Of a stretch of 38,837 nt of DNA, positions 23,599-32,603 are shown one piece after another. The translations under genes were made by a program, and so were the position numbers. Source of the stretch: Candidatus Zipacnadia bacterium (GTDB lineage Bacteria; Armatimonadota; Zipacnadia; Zipacnadales; Zipacnadaceae). The stretch spans positions 1 through 38,837 of the forward strand of contig JALGTU010000010.1 in NCBI GenBank assembly GCA_029821195.1. Direction: 5' to 3'. The notes below the pieces were generated by a model, which did not search any database, was not told where the DNA came from, and worked only from the letters and a program-made list of their open reading frames with translations. Position 1 is the stretch's first letter. Every line of letters starts with the position of its first letter.

Positions 23599-25812
23599 TT
23601 AGATTGGTGGGAAGATAATGCGGGCGCCACCCGCCACCAGACAGCGCATCCAGTAGCCCGCGAACGGCTCGATTGTCTCAACCAGCACGTAGCCGCCCTG
23701 CTCGCTGTAGCTGTATACCCCCGCCTGCACCCAACCGCGGGTGACGGCCTCGCTGAAACTGACCGGCCCCTCCGTGCCCACCTCTACCTGCAGGTCGGCC
23801 ACCGCCACCGCCTCCAGCCGGGGGCTGCCCACCATATTCCAGCCCAGCTCCACCGGCACCGCATAGCTGCGGTCCTCGTCGGGAAGTATGCCCTGCAGGC
23901 CGACGGTGGCATCACTGAACAAGCGGACCCAGAAAGCACGACCGGGCGCAAACGGCGCAATATCCGGCCAGATCTCGTACCGCCCCTGGGGCACCCGGCC
24001 GGGCTCCCAGCGCGCCATCAGCAAGTCGCCAGCCGCCACCCCCAGGACCTGAGCAGCGTCAGTCTGCTCGGGGGTTATTGGCAGCGAGATCATCTGCAGC
24101 CCGTTCGAGCCGGCATAGAAGGTATGACTGGCGGCTAATTGCCCGCCGCCTTCCAGAAAGATGATGTACGAATCCCAGCCCACATTGACCCGGCGGGTGA
24201 AGGTCTCGCCCCCGGGGTTGGTAACGGTCACTTCCAGTTGCGTCGGCGTCAGCCGTGCGCCACTCACGCAGGCTCCGAATACCGCACGCTGCGCCGGGAT
24301 ACCTGTTCCCTCAAAGCCCCCGGTCACGTCCACAGTGGCGTCGGGGCCGCCACGAATACCCCCGTAGAAATCGTTCTCGCCCGGATCAAAGCCGCGCACC
24401 CCGTACGGATAGGGATACTCCGCGCGCAAGCCGTTGAGGTCCATCTGGACTGTTACCTGCTGAGCACCACCGATGTTGTAGAAGGTGGGGATCAGGTAGC
24501 CCTCGCCCGCGCTGACCCCGCTCGTGGCCACGTCAATGACGTAGCCCTCCTCCGCGTATAAGCTCAGCGTCCGGCTGTAGTTCCAGTAGATGCAGCGGGC
24601 CTGCCCGCCGCGCGGCGATTCGTTCCCGCTGGCATCGGTCACGTAGTGCTCGACAATAAGCGCCACCGCCCGCTCCAGGGGAATATTCCAGGTGTAAAGC
24701 TTGCTGCCTGTACGAATGCTGGTATCCAGCACATAGTTGCGCTCGTACCAGTCGTAGAAGTTCATACCTTCAACCGTGCCGATGGCCGCGGTAGCAGTAT
24801 CCTTCAGCGCCGGTACGTCGCCCTGCATCCCCTCGTAGAAGCTCTGATAGTAGAGCTGGTTGAAATTGGCGAAAAACTGGGGATCTTCGATGTAGCACTT
24901 ATACCACGCCGCCCGGGCCATCGCAATACGCCACACCAGCATCCCGCTGAACCCCGAGGCCGGGTAGAAGGTGCTTGAACCCAACGCGGGCTGGTTTTCC
25001 GCCTCGTAGACCGACAGGCAGTAGAACGGCCCCGGATCAACCGGATCATAGCCCGGCGCCACCCCGGCACTGACCTGGACCGCCGTCGCCGCCGCCCCAA
25101 CGAATCCCTGCTCCCACGCGTCGTAGAAAAACGCAACATCGTCGTGGAAGGCACTGAGCACCAGCATCATCAGGATGAAGGTGTCCTCCACATAATTGCC
25201 GCTCAGGGGAGCCAGATGAATCTCGTTGGCGGTGGCATCGTATATTCCGCCTTGAATCTCCTCGAGAGTATCGTCGCGGATTACCGTGACCGTCAGGTCA
25301 AACGCGGGCGGCCCGTAGATCAGCCGGGCCTTGGGCATCGCGCCCTGCAGATAACCGCGCAGCGCTGCTTCCTCGGCCTCGGTGAAGCCCTGGAACTGGA
25401 ACTCAATATCGTTATCCGGGTCACCCAGTCCGCCGCCGCCCTGCATCGCGCGCGCCAGATCAGGCAACTGCACCTGTCCTCCCCGGATGTGGTAAGCGGT
25501 GCGCGGAAAGGACACTCGGGCGTCCGGGGCCTTAAGACCCAGAGCCTGCATAAGCTGCATGGTATATTCCGCCCGCCGCAGCAAAGCCGGACTGTGCTGG
25601 ACCGCCGCCGCCTGGCTGACTACCGCCTGCGGGGCCATCGCGCCCCGCGCCGGCTCGGGTACCAGAATCGCCCCCACCGGCCCGTCAGCACGCGTGGCGA
25701 AAGGCGTGTTATCAATATTCCCAAACGGTGCTCCGCCGACCGGAGCACCAGCCACGGCACCGGCCATGACCACCAGGCCCAACATAGCCAACCGAACTGT
25801 CCTATTACTCAT
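23599..25812 (-). CDS. Secreted protein of unknown function with two C-terminal 'GWNMV' modules
   Basis: A 737-aa protein I do not recognise. It has a signal peptide (residues 1-22) and a low-complexity stretch to about 75. A globular N-terminal part (about 80-420) includes YDATANEIHLAPLSGNY and FHDDVAFFYDAWEQGF (222-237), whose layout recalls a gluzincin metallopeptidase but without a HExxH motif. A beta-rich middle (about 420-560) follows, then two related modules of about 80 residues. The first opens NGLQMISLPI and ends PGRAFWVRL; the second opens GWNMVGSP and ends FAGYWMRCL. Both resemble surface-attachment modules. The ATG at 25812 is chosen over the GTG at 25827 because GAGGGG precedes it and the signal peptide starts there. 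Only eight bases separate it from the stop of the barrel gene. Confidence 0.7.
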   Translation of the reverse strand: MSNRTVRLAMLGLVVMAGAVAGAPVGGAPFGNIDNTPFATRADGPVGAILVPEPARGAMAPQAVVSQAAAVQHSPALLRRAEYTMQLMQALGLKAPDARVSFPRTAYHIRGGQVQLPDLARAMQGGGGLGDPDNDIEFQFQGFTEAEEAALRGYLQGAMPKARLIYGPPAFDLTVTVIRDDTLEEIQGGIYDATANEIHLAPLSGNYVEDTFILMMLVLSAFHDDVAFFYDAWEQGFVGAAATAVQVSAGVAPGYDPVDPGPFYCLSVYEAENQPALGSSTFYPASGFSGMLVWRIAMARAAWYKCYIEDPQFFANFNQLYYQSFYEGMQGDVPALKDTATAAIGTVEGMNFYDWYERNYVLDTSIRTGSKLYTWNIPLERAVALIVEHYVTDASGNESPRGGQARCIYWNYSRTLSLYAEEGYVIDVATSGVSAGEGYLIPTFYNIGGAQQVTVQMDLNGLRAEYPYPYGVRGFDPGENDFYGGIRGGPDATVDVTGGFEGTGIPAQRAVFGACVSGARLTPTQLEVTVTNPGGETFTRRVNVGWDSYIIFLEGGGQLAASHTFYAGSNGLQMISLPITPEQTDAAQVLGVAAGDLLMARWEPGRVPQGRYEIWPDIAPFAPGRAFWVRLFSDATVGLQGILPDEDRSYAVPVELGWNMVGSPRLEAVAVADLQVEVGTEGPVSFSEAVTRGWVQAGVYSYSEQGGYVLVETIEPFAGYWMRCLVAGGARIIFPPI

Positions 25813-25820
25813 TTTGCCCC

Positions 25821-28800
25821 TCACCACTGCGGGAACGTATTGTAGGAGCCGCCGCCCTCGTAGCCACCACCCCAGCCATGGCCGCTCCCCTGGTAGTAGC
25901 CGCCCTGCCGGCGCCGGTCAGCGCCGCCGTAGGTTGAGAACTCATCGCCAAGACCCGGCTGGTAGCCGCCAAACGTGCCGCGCCGGGGGCCACTATCCAT
26001 GGTCGAGGTGGGCCCCCGGAACCGACTGGCCCCCATGCCGCTGGCGAAATTGCTCTGCAGGGACAGCATAAAGGTGTGCGCGTTGTAGTCCTGGCCCTGC
26101 GTGGCCACGCCGGTATACCCCAGGAACGGCGAGCTCGACTGGCCGGCCCGATGCCCGATGAACCGGTAGCCAAAGGTCAGCCTGTTGTTCCGCCCGACCT
26201 CATAGTTAAGGCCCAGGTCAACGATCTTCTTGCTGAACGCCGAATAATCACTGTCAAATTCCGAGGTGCTGGCCCGCAGCATCAGGCTCGACCGGTTGCC
26301 CAGTCGGTAGCTGAACTGCCCAGACAAGTCCCGCAGGCCGGTATCAGTCTGATAATACCGCTCGCGGCCGCCAATGAGAATGTAAGAAGGGCTGCTGCCC
26401 GTCATCCGATTGATGGACACGTTGAGGTCCCACGGTTTGTCCTGGGGCCGATAGTTCAGGCCCATAATCAGGGAGTCGTTGCTCACCGAGCCCCGCCCCG
26501 CCTGGAGGAACTGAAGATCATCCTGGCTGAAATTCGTCGTGAGCGTTATCTCGCTGGTGGCCTGCCAGGTAAGCGCCAGGCTCCGGTACTTCTGGTCGCT
26601 GTCACTCAGGTAGCCGCTCCCCCCGCCGCTGAGGTACTTGCGCTGCCCCGAGGTCAGCATCAGCGAAAGCTTTCTACTAGGTTGGTAACTGGCGGTGAAG
26701 CTGGTACTGGTATCCTTGTAGTATGGTTCGTCGTCGTCATCCTGACAGGGCCATACCTCCCGCGCAGGCCAACTCGCCGGTACAATTGCACTAAGCGCAG
26801 CGGGGACCGCGCCCGCAATCGGACCGGGCAGCCCGCCGCCCCCACCATGACCGCTGCCCGGAAAACCGCCGTAGAAGCCGCTGCTCACCCGGCCGAGTGA
26901 AGTCGAACCGCTGCGCTCCAGGGAGAGGTTCAACTTGTCCGAGGGTGACCAACTCCCATGTAGACGGGTGTAGTCCGACTCCGAGCGGCCTCCCTCGCCC
27001 CCTACGGCCACCGACCGATCCTTGCCCAGGTCCGCCCTCAGGCTCAGACGGGACGAAGGAGCATAGTCAAGCGAAACCCGCCGCTGTCGCGTTTCGCTGC
27101 CGAATGACCCCGTAGAGCTTCCCGTGCTGCCCGCGTTGCGCTGATCCGTGGTGGTGAGCGAGAGCTGGGTCCGCAGCTTGTTGCTAAAAGCATGAGACAG
27201 GTCCACCGAAGTGCGCGTGTAATCGCTGTTGCTCTGCGCACCCCCGCTGTTGGCCATGGTCTGCCGCCGCAGCGTCGTCACCGGCCAACCCGGAAAGCGC
27301 AACTCTACATCCCAATCCCGGCGTTTGACCGAGACATTCTGAACCGGTGTGGTATCCTGCGTGGGCCGCAGCTCGGCGGCCTGAAACGGCTCCAGGCCGG
27401 TGTCAAACCCCACCCCACCCCCGTAGCCACTGTAGCCGAACGACAGCCCCGCGGTACTCTCCGAATCCTCCAGGGCACTGCGCACGCGAATATGCCGGCT
27501 CGGCTGCCAACCCAGATCCAGCTTCAGGCCTCGGTCATTGCGGCGAAAGCCCGTGGAGTCAATGTAACTGAACCGCGGCTCAACGTCGCGATAAGTGGCC
27601 AGCAGATCATACCGGGGCCGACGGTAGCTGAGAATCGTCTGCAGAGCGCTGCCCGAGCTGCCCTGGCTCTCGCTCTGAGCAAAATCAGTGCGCAGCGACA
27701 GGTCGTCGCTCACCTGGTAACCAAGGTCAAAGCCCCGCACTTCCACATCACTGGACAGTGCCGTCTCCCCGAGCTCGTAGTAGTACTGAATCCGCACCAG
27801 CGCCGTCGGTGGAACCGCCAGCCGGAAGATAATTCGGCCAATCTGCCGATAGGCGTCATAGTCCACCCCCTCCTGCATCGGGACATTGTCCATGAGAACC
27901 TTCAGCGCCTCGGCGATGGTCTGCGCACTGCCCTGGTAGATCACCTGGGCTCCGTCGGCGATGATGGGCCGGAAATTCGTATCGAACGGCCCGGTGGTGC
28001 CCGAGCCGTAATAAACATCCTCCTGGTAGGATACCGTATCCCCCTGACCGGCCTCGGGCCGGTCCTGCTCGAGCCAGGTGACTCCCACCTGGACCTTGCC
28101 CCTCTTCAGCGGCGCTTGCACGCGCAGACCGGTCAAAGTCCCGGCATTACCGAAGTAGCCCGAGGACTGGTAGCTCACCGAGATCGTCGAGGTGCTGGGG
28201 ATGGCTCTGCTAGGGCCCTCTACCGGCGAGAACCACAACTCGCCACTCTGGTAGTCCAGCCGGTAGTCCACGCCTCGTAGCTGGAACTCCTCGTCCACCT
28301 TCACTGATTCGCTGCCATCAATGATCGGCGTATACCTGAGGAAATAGGGCCCGGGCGTGTCATTTCCCGACAAAGTCTCGTTACGGGTGTAACCCTTCTG
28401 CTCGGAGCTAAAGGCGCGCAGCACACCATCGCTGGGCAGCTTCTGGTCAAGCTGCCAGCCCTTGAGGCTCTTGGCGAAACTGGCAAACTCGTTGTTGCGC
28501 AGGCTGATGTTCAGATCGCCGAAGTACAGCCCCGTATCGTGGCCGACATAGCCGACCAGCCAGCGCGAATAGCGGGCCCCGTAGCCGGAAAACGAAAGAT
28601 CAGTCCGAAAGCCGAACTCCTTCCAGATCGGCCCCTCCACGCTCAGACTGGTGCGCCGCTGCAGCGACCCGGTGTCCCAGCGCTGACTCTCGAAGACAGA
28701 CGACGCCCCCTCGATGCTGTGCTCCTGCAAGGTGAGCGTGTTATTACCCGATACCTGAACGCCCTGGAATAGCCCCCACTTCTCGAAGAGGTTTTCAACG

Positions 28801-28889
28801 CTCTTTAGCGGATTGGCCCCGGCCCCTGTTGCTACCAGCAGCACAACTGCCGCCACCAGCACAGCCGCCGGCCGGATGACGCCACGCAC
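25821..28889 (-). CDS. SprA-like outer-membrane beta-barrel protein with Gly-rich tail
   Basis: A 1022-aa exported protein (signal peptide 1-25) whose sequence from about 385 on is an alternating pattern of short amphipathic strands and Ser/Asn/Gly turns, as in a large outer-membrane barrel. Residues about 180-240 and 300-371 are two modules of the kind seen in SprA: 'IIDGSESV ... G.DY.LDY.SGEL.F ... ISVSYQ' and 'IIADGAQVIYQG ... GVDYDAYRQIGRIIF ... VRIQYYY'. An external-loop-like insert at about 670-720 is rich in Gly and Pro and carries a DDDDE run. The last strand ends in SLQSNF at residue 948, after which comes a 74-residue Gly/Tyr/Arg-rich tail. The start is GTG at 28889 with GAGGAAG about 15 bases upstream. 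It is the first gene of the four-gene envelope operon. Confidence 0.8.
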   Translation of the reverse strand: MRGVIRPAAVLVAAVVLLVATGAGANPLKSVENLFEKWGLFQGVQVSGNNTLTLQEHSIEGASSVFESQRWDTGSLQRRTSLSVEGPIWKEFGFRTDLSFSGYGARYSRWLVGYVGHDTGLYFGDLNISLRNNEFASFAKSLKGWQLDQKLPSDGVLRAFSSEQKGYTRNETLSGNDTPGPYFLRYTPIIDGSESVKVDEEFQLRGVDYRLDYQSGELWFSPVEGPSRAIPSTSTISVSYQSSGYFGNAGTLTGLRVQAPLKRGKVQVGVTWLEQDRPEAGQGDTVSYQEDVYYGSGTTGPFDTNFRPIIADGAQVIYQGSAQTIAEALKVLMDNVPMQEGVDYDAYRQIGRIIFRLAVPPTALVRIQYYYELGETALSSDVEVRGFDLGYQVSDDLSLRTDFAQSESQGSSGSALQTILSYRRPRYDLLATYRDVEPRFSYIDSTGFRRNDRGLKLDLGWQPSRHIRVRSALEDSESTAGLSFGYSGYGGGVGFDTGLEPFQAAELRPTQDTTPVQNVSVKRRDWDVELRFPGWPVTTLRRQTMANSGGAQSNSDYTRTSVDLSHAFSNKLRTQLSLTTTDQRNAGSTGSSTGSFGSETRQRRVSLDYAPSSRLSLRADLGKDRSVAVGGEGGRSESDYTRLHGSWSPSDKLNLSLERSGSTSLGRVSSGFYGGFPGSGHGGGGGLPGPIAGAVPAALSAIVPASWPAREVWPCQDDDDEPYYKDTSTSFTASYQPSRKLSLMLTSGQRKYLSGGGSGYLSDSDQKYRSLALTWQATSEITLTTNFSQDDLQFLQAGRGSVSNDSLIMGLNYRPQDKPWDLNVSINRMTGSSPSYILIGGRERYYQTDTGLRDLSGQFSYRLGNRSSLMLRASTSEFDSDYSAFSKKIVDLGLNYEVGRNNRLTFGYRFIGHRAGQSSSPFLGYTGVATQGQDYNAHTFMLSLQSNFASGMGASRFRGPTSTMDSGPRRGTFGGYQPGLGDEFSTYGGADRRRQGGYYQGSGHGWGGGYEGGGSYNTFPQW

Positions 28890-29003
28890 CGTCGTTGCTT
28901 CACTTCCTCAAATCAGCTTGGAATCACAGATGTAGATTTGACGCTGCCGCCCAGCGATTTGTTCCCGCCACCGCCAGCTCCCCCCCAGCCGTCGGCCTTG
29001 CGT

Positions 29004-30020
29004 CTACTCGGGGAAACCCTCCCGGCGCAGCCGCGCGCCGACCTCACGCAGTACCGGCTCATCCTCGGGGTCAAGCGAGCCGTCGGGCAACGGACCGGTA
29101 TTGATGATGAGATTGCAGCCCGCTTGCCGCGCAGCACGCAGCGTCGCCCAGACCTCCTCAGCAGTCTTGTGCTGACCGGCGGTCTCCGCATTATACCCCC
29201 AGGAGCCCGGAGCCATCGTATTGCAGATCTCGCCCGGTCGGCCCGCCGTGTCAACGGCCTCGTGCTCGGGCGCCAGGAAGTCCTCCGTGCCCAGCAGCCC
29301 CTGCTTGTACGAGACCAGCACCTGGGGCTGGAGGCCGTGGATGTAATCATAAAGCTCCTGGCACTTGAACTGCGCGTAGTCGCCAGACGCCGGCGTGGAG
29401 ATGCCATCCAGCCAGATCGCGGCCACTGGACCGTAGTTGGTAAGTAGCTCGGTGATCTGTGCGGTCATGAAGTCGAGGTAGATCTGCAGATCATGCTCCT
29501 CACCGTACGCATATGAGGGTTCGGGCGGATCGTACTCGGGGCGGGCGCTGCGGGGCCACTGGTCGTTGTTGGGGGCGTGGGGATGGCGCCAGTCGCGGCC
29601 ATGCGAGTAATACAGGCACAGACCCAGGCCCCGCTTCGCGCACGCTTCGGCCAGCTCGCCCACCAGGTCCCGTCCTGCCGGCGAGTTGACGCTGTTGAAG
29701 TCACTCTCGGCGGTATCGAACAGGCAGAACGAGTCGTGGTGGCGGGTAGTGATGTTGATATACTTCATCTCGCAGTCCACTGCGAAGTCAGCGATATGCT
29801 CGGCATCGAAGCTCTCAGCGGTGAAGCGGTCCTTGAGCTTTTCGTACTCGGCGACGTAGATCTTCTCGCGGAGCTGGACCCACTCGTGGCGGCCGAGCAG
29901 CGAGTATAGCCCGTAGTGCAAGAAGAGCCCGTATTTGGCCTCGCGAAACCACTGCAAGGCAGCTTCGCGCGGGCTTTCTCGATAAAGATCAACGTATCCG
30001 TCCAGATAAGATGGGAGCAT
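29004..30020 (-). CDS. GH29-like alpha-L-fucosidase, catalytic domain only
   Basis: A 338-aa protein with the GH29 barrel and almost nothing after it. The barrel opens AKYGLFLHYGLYS (28-40). ITTRHHDSFCLFDTAESDF (90-108) is the histidine-containing pocket segment. The nucleophile should be Asp205 in IWLDG, and INTGPLPDG near the C-terminus is the final strand. It is distant from the GH29 at 13926 and lacks its C-terminal beta domain, so it belongs to a different subgroup and its specificity may differ. There is no signal peptide. The ATG at 30020 is preferred because AGGA lies ten bases upstream; an in-frame GTG at 30029 is the alternative. About 250 AT-richer bases with a strong hairpin separate it from the gene before it. 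The 114 bases after its stop, up to the barrel gene, hold no supported gene. Confidence 0.87.
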   Translation of the reverse strand: MLPSYLDGYVDLYRESPREAALQWFREAKYGLFLHYGLYSLLGRHEWVQLREKIYVAEYEKLKDRFTAESFDAEHIADFAVDCEMKYINITTRHHDSFCLFDTAESDFNSVNSPAGRDLVGELAEACAKRGLGLCLYYSHGRDWRHPHAPNNDQWPRSARPEYDPPEPSYAYGEEHDLQIYLDFMTAQITELLTNYGPVAAIWLDGISTPASGDYAQFKCQELYDYIHGLQPQVLVSYKQGLLGTEDFLAPEHEAVDTAGRPGEICNTMAPGSWGYNAETAGQHKTAEEVWATLRAARQAGCNLIINTGPLPDGSLDPEDEPVLREVGARLRREGFPE

Positions 30021-30190
30021 TATCGTCACATCCTAACCCGTATTATTTATAGGGACAAATGCAATAAGCGTTACATACACCGGCCCCTCACCCTGCACAG
30101 GGATTAGCGCCAATGCACAGTTTCTACGAATAACGACATGCTGTATTTGTCGCCTTATTGCTCACTGCTAGAAGTTTTTGCCGGAAAAGT

Positions 30191-30229
30191 GTGAAAAACC
30201 GGCTTTTTCCCAAAAAGCGGGTTTTTCAC
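30191..30229 (-). terminator. Near-perfect 18-bp hairpin, bidirectional terminator
   Basis: An 18-base arm (30191-30208) pairs with 30212-30229 with a single mismatch (G30201 against G30219) around a three-base loop (CCC). Each strand read outward has a GC stem followed by five T, so it can stop transcription both ways. It lies 52 bases past the stop of the minus-strand glycosidase gene, which it probably terminates. Confidence 0.8.
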
Positions 30230-30281
30230 GAAAGCCGTTCATGAATAATCCGGCCTAAATCAGGCTGGCACACCGGACTGG

Positions 30282-32549
30282 TCATTGAATATTGTAGACA
30301 TGCACACCCCAGGACCGGAAGCGGTCCTCCAGTATGCCGCCCTGAATCGGCAGAGACCTCTCCGCCTCGAAGAGCGCCGTCGCGGACTGGCCGCCTACCT
30401 TCATCCGCACCGTCGCCGGCTCGGCACTGCCGCTTACCGCGACCAGGTAGCGCTCGCCGGCCACATCCTTGATCGCTGCCCGGAAGTTCTCCCAGTCCAC
30501 GCTCGCTTCAACCGGCACGAACTCTCCCGGGGCAAAGAGCACCGGCGCGAATCCGCGCAGCTCGCTGTTCAGCTTGCGCGTAAACGACCACAGGTCGTGA
30601 TTTAGCTTGAGCTGTCCGTACTTGGGAGAATTCTCCGAATACGAGTAGTAACCAAACCACTTATAGCCGTGGATGACGTGCAGCCAGGCGATACAGCGCA
30701 GTTCGTCGGGCGTGGGCATGCGCATGCCCACCGGGCTGTAGGTCTGCAGGAAGATGCCCATTGGCCTGCGCCCACGAATCTTCTGGTCAGTGATACTGAG
30801 AAACACCTTATGGCTGAACGGGTCAGCCCCAGGGATGGGATAGTAGTCGTACGTCCACAGATCCTGGCTCTCCAGATAGTCAGCGAACAGGTTGGGCCGA
30901 CACATATTCACCCAGACAATGTGATTGGGATCCAACGAGCGAATCAGGTTGGCTGCCGCCAGGACCTGCTCCGGGCTGAGCTTGTGAACGCCCGGCTCAT
31001 CCACCAGGTCCCAGCCCAGCAACGCCGGGTGATCTTTGAATTGGACAACGGCTTCGCGGATGTGGTCGAGGTCCAGATTGCCATCATGCAGGAAATAGCC
31101 ATTATTAAACAGCGCCGCCATTCCCCACATGCCTGCCTCCCGGCAGGCATCCAGCTTGGCGCCGATGCTCCGGCACGGGTCATTATCACCACCCCAGACT
31201 GCGACAACGTTAAAGCCCTGATCGCGGATTTTCTCGCTAGCATTGGCATGGGACAGGTACCGCCCCAACAGGGGCTTGCCGTTCAGGAAGACGGCATCCC
31301 CTACGGCCTCGGTCTTCTGCACCGGCTCCCACTGCACCAGCGCCCCGAGCTTGAAGATGACAAAGTCCCGGTCATCCTCGAGCATTACCTGGCCGCGGCG
31401 CGTGAACCGCGCCTTCACGTTATACCGGCCGACCGGCAGCTCGGTGAGGTCAAAGGCAGTTTGCACAGCCGGGAAGGCAGCGTCGAGCTCCGTCCGGGCA
31501 CTCCACTCGGTGCTGTCTTCCGGCTTCATCGCCACGCTCAGCGAGATCTCGTCAACTACCTCCAGCGTCCCCGCGAACTCAGCCTTCCAGGTCGCCTGCT
31601 CTCGGCCCAACGGGTACGCGTACTCGTCCAGCGCAATCTTTATCGGATTGGGAACCTCCACCAGATAGCTGCCCGCGATGAGCTGCTTGTCGTTCTCGAA
31701 CACCTTCAGCTTGAGCGGGACCTGTCCGGTTTGGTTGGCATCAACCGTCAGCGGCAGGTGCTGGCTGGTCCCCCCGGCCAGCGAAGCGAGCAGTTCCGCC
31801 TGCTCACCGCGGCCCAGTTGCGCAGTAATCCGGAACCGGCGCACCGAGTTGATCAGGCTGTTTAGCACCACGGTCATCTCATTGGCGCCGATGTGCAGGA
31901 ACTCGACGCGGACGTCCCGCAGCTCGAGAGCGCCGCGCCGGTCAACCTGCTCGCCCGGCTGAGGCGGAATCATCACCGGCCCCGGCTCGGTTTCCAGGTG
32001 CATCAGCGGCAGCGGGGTGACAAGCGAAACGAAGTCTTGGTCGGCGTTGCTGGGCACGTAGTTAGCGTCGGTGGTAAGCAGGATGACGTCTATGTACTGG
32101 GCGTCTTCGGGTTTGTTATCCTGCTGCCGGACAAGGCGCAGTCGGTGGTCGCCCGGGCCGCTGACCAGGCCCACCGGATTTGACCACATCAGCCGGGTTT
32201 GCTGGCGGGGAAAGCTGAGCTGCCCCAGCCTCTGCCCATCCCACAGTACGTCTGTCAGCGACCGATTGTTCCACGCCAGCGCGCGGACGAAGATGTAATA
32301 GGGACCGACATTGAGGCCCGTGATCTCGTACTCCACCCAGCCGCCCGGTCCCAGAATCACCCCGACCTTGCTGCCTGAAGGATGGCCCATCCAGGAGGTG
32401 AAGCCCTCGTTGCGCGTTGATCCGGCCGCGTGCGCGGCAAAGTCTTCTCCCTCCATATACCGCCACTCGTAATCTGCACTAGCCGCCAGACTCGTGAGGG
32501 CCAGAGACAAGCATACAGACAACCAGCACGTAGCGTAGCAGCGAGTCAT
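30282..32549 (-). CDS. Secreted clan GH-A-like glycoside hydrolase
   Basis: A 755-aa protein with a signal peptide (residues 1-25). The N-terminal domain (about 28-160) has the look of a carbohydrate-binding sandwich (MEGEDFAAHAAGSTRNEG, GWVEYEITGLNVGPYYIFVRA). Residues about 200-400 are beta domains. A TIM barrel follows at about 415-665: FLNGKPLLGRYLSH is the usual GH2/GH5-type entry, and HPALLGWDLVDEPG (507-520) carries the probable acid/base Glu518. The second catalytic acid may be Glu639 in YYSYSEN. A small C-terminal beta domain closes the protein. The substrate is not deducible. It is the only clearly exported glycosidase here, so it may make the oligosaccharides used by the cytoplasmic enzymes. 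AAAGGTG lies six bases before the ATG. It follows a GH3 gene by 54 bases. Confidence 0.75.
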   Translation of the reverse strand: MTRCYATCWLSVCLSLALTSLAASADYEWRYMEGEDFAAHAAGSTRNEGFTSWMGHPSGSKVGVILGPGGWVEYEITGLNVGPYYIFVRALAWNNRSLTDVLWDGQRLGQLSFPRQQTRLMWSNPVGLVSGPGDHRLRLVRQQDNKPEDAQYIDVILLTTDANYVPSNADQDFVSLVTPLPLMHLETEPGPVMIPPQPGEQVDRRGALELRDVRVEFLHIGANEMTVVLNSLINSVRRFRITAQLGRGEQAELLASLAGGTSQHLPLTVDANQTGQVPLKLKVFENDKQLIAGSYLVEVPNPIKIALDEYAYPLGREQATWKAEFAGTLEVVDEISLSVAMKPEDSTEWSARTELDAAFPAVQTAFDLTELPVGRYNVKARFTRRGQVMLEDDRDFVIFKLGALVQWEPVQKTEAVGDAVFLNGKPLLGRYLSHANASEKIRDQGFNVVAVWGGDNDPCRSIGAKLDACREAGMWGMAALFNNGYFLHDGNLDLDHIREAVVQFKDHPALLGWDLVDEPGVHKLSPEQVLAAANLIRSLDPNHIVWVNMCRPNLFADYLESQDLWTYDYYPIPGADPFSHKVFLSITDQKIRGRRPMGIFLQTYSPVGMRMPTPDELRCIAWLHVIHGYKWFGYYSYSENSPKYGQLKLNHDLWSFTRKLNSELRGFAPVLFAPGEFVPVEASVDWENFRAAIKDVAGERYLVAVSGSAEPATVRMKVGGQSATALFEAERSLPIQGGILEDRFRSWGVHVYNIQ

Positions 32550-32603
32550 GTGAGCACCTTTTCCCGATTAATCGACGCGCAGAGCATCCCCCGAGTTCCT
32601 GGG

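Noticed and set aside
27192-28280. Open frame of 362 codons on the plus strand, antisense to the barrel gene.
   Set aside because: The minus-strand protein has a signal peptide and a clear strand pattern; the antisense product looks random and basic.
28890-29003. Gap between the barrel gene and the second GH29 gene checked for a small gene or promoter.
   Set aside because: Only Gly/Ser-rich chance frames and no convincing -35/-10 pair were found, although a promoter for the envelope operon must be near.
30669-31865. Long open frame (398 codons) on the plus strand, antisense to the GH-A-like glycosidase.
   Set aside because: Its product has no recognisable domain and lies wholly opposite a well-supported gene; long antisense frames are expected in GC-rich DNA.
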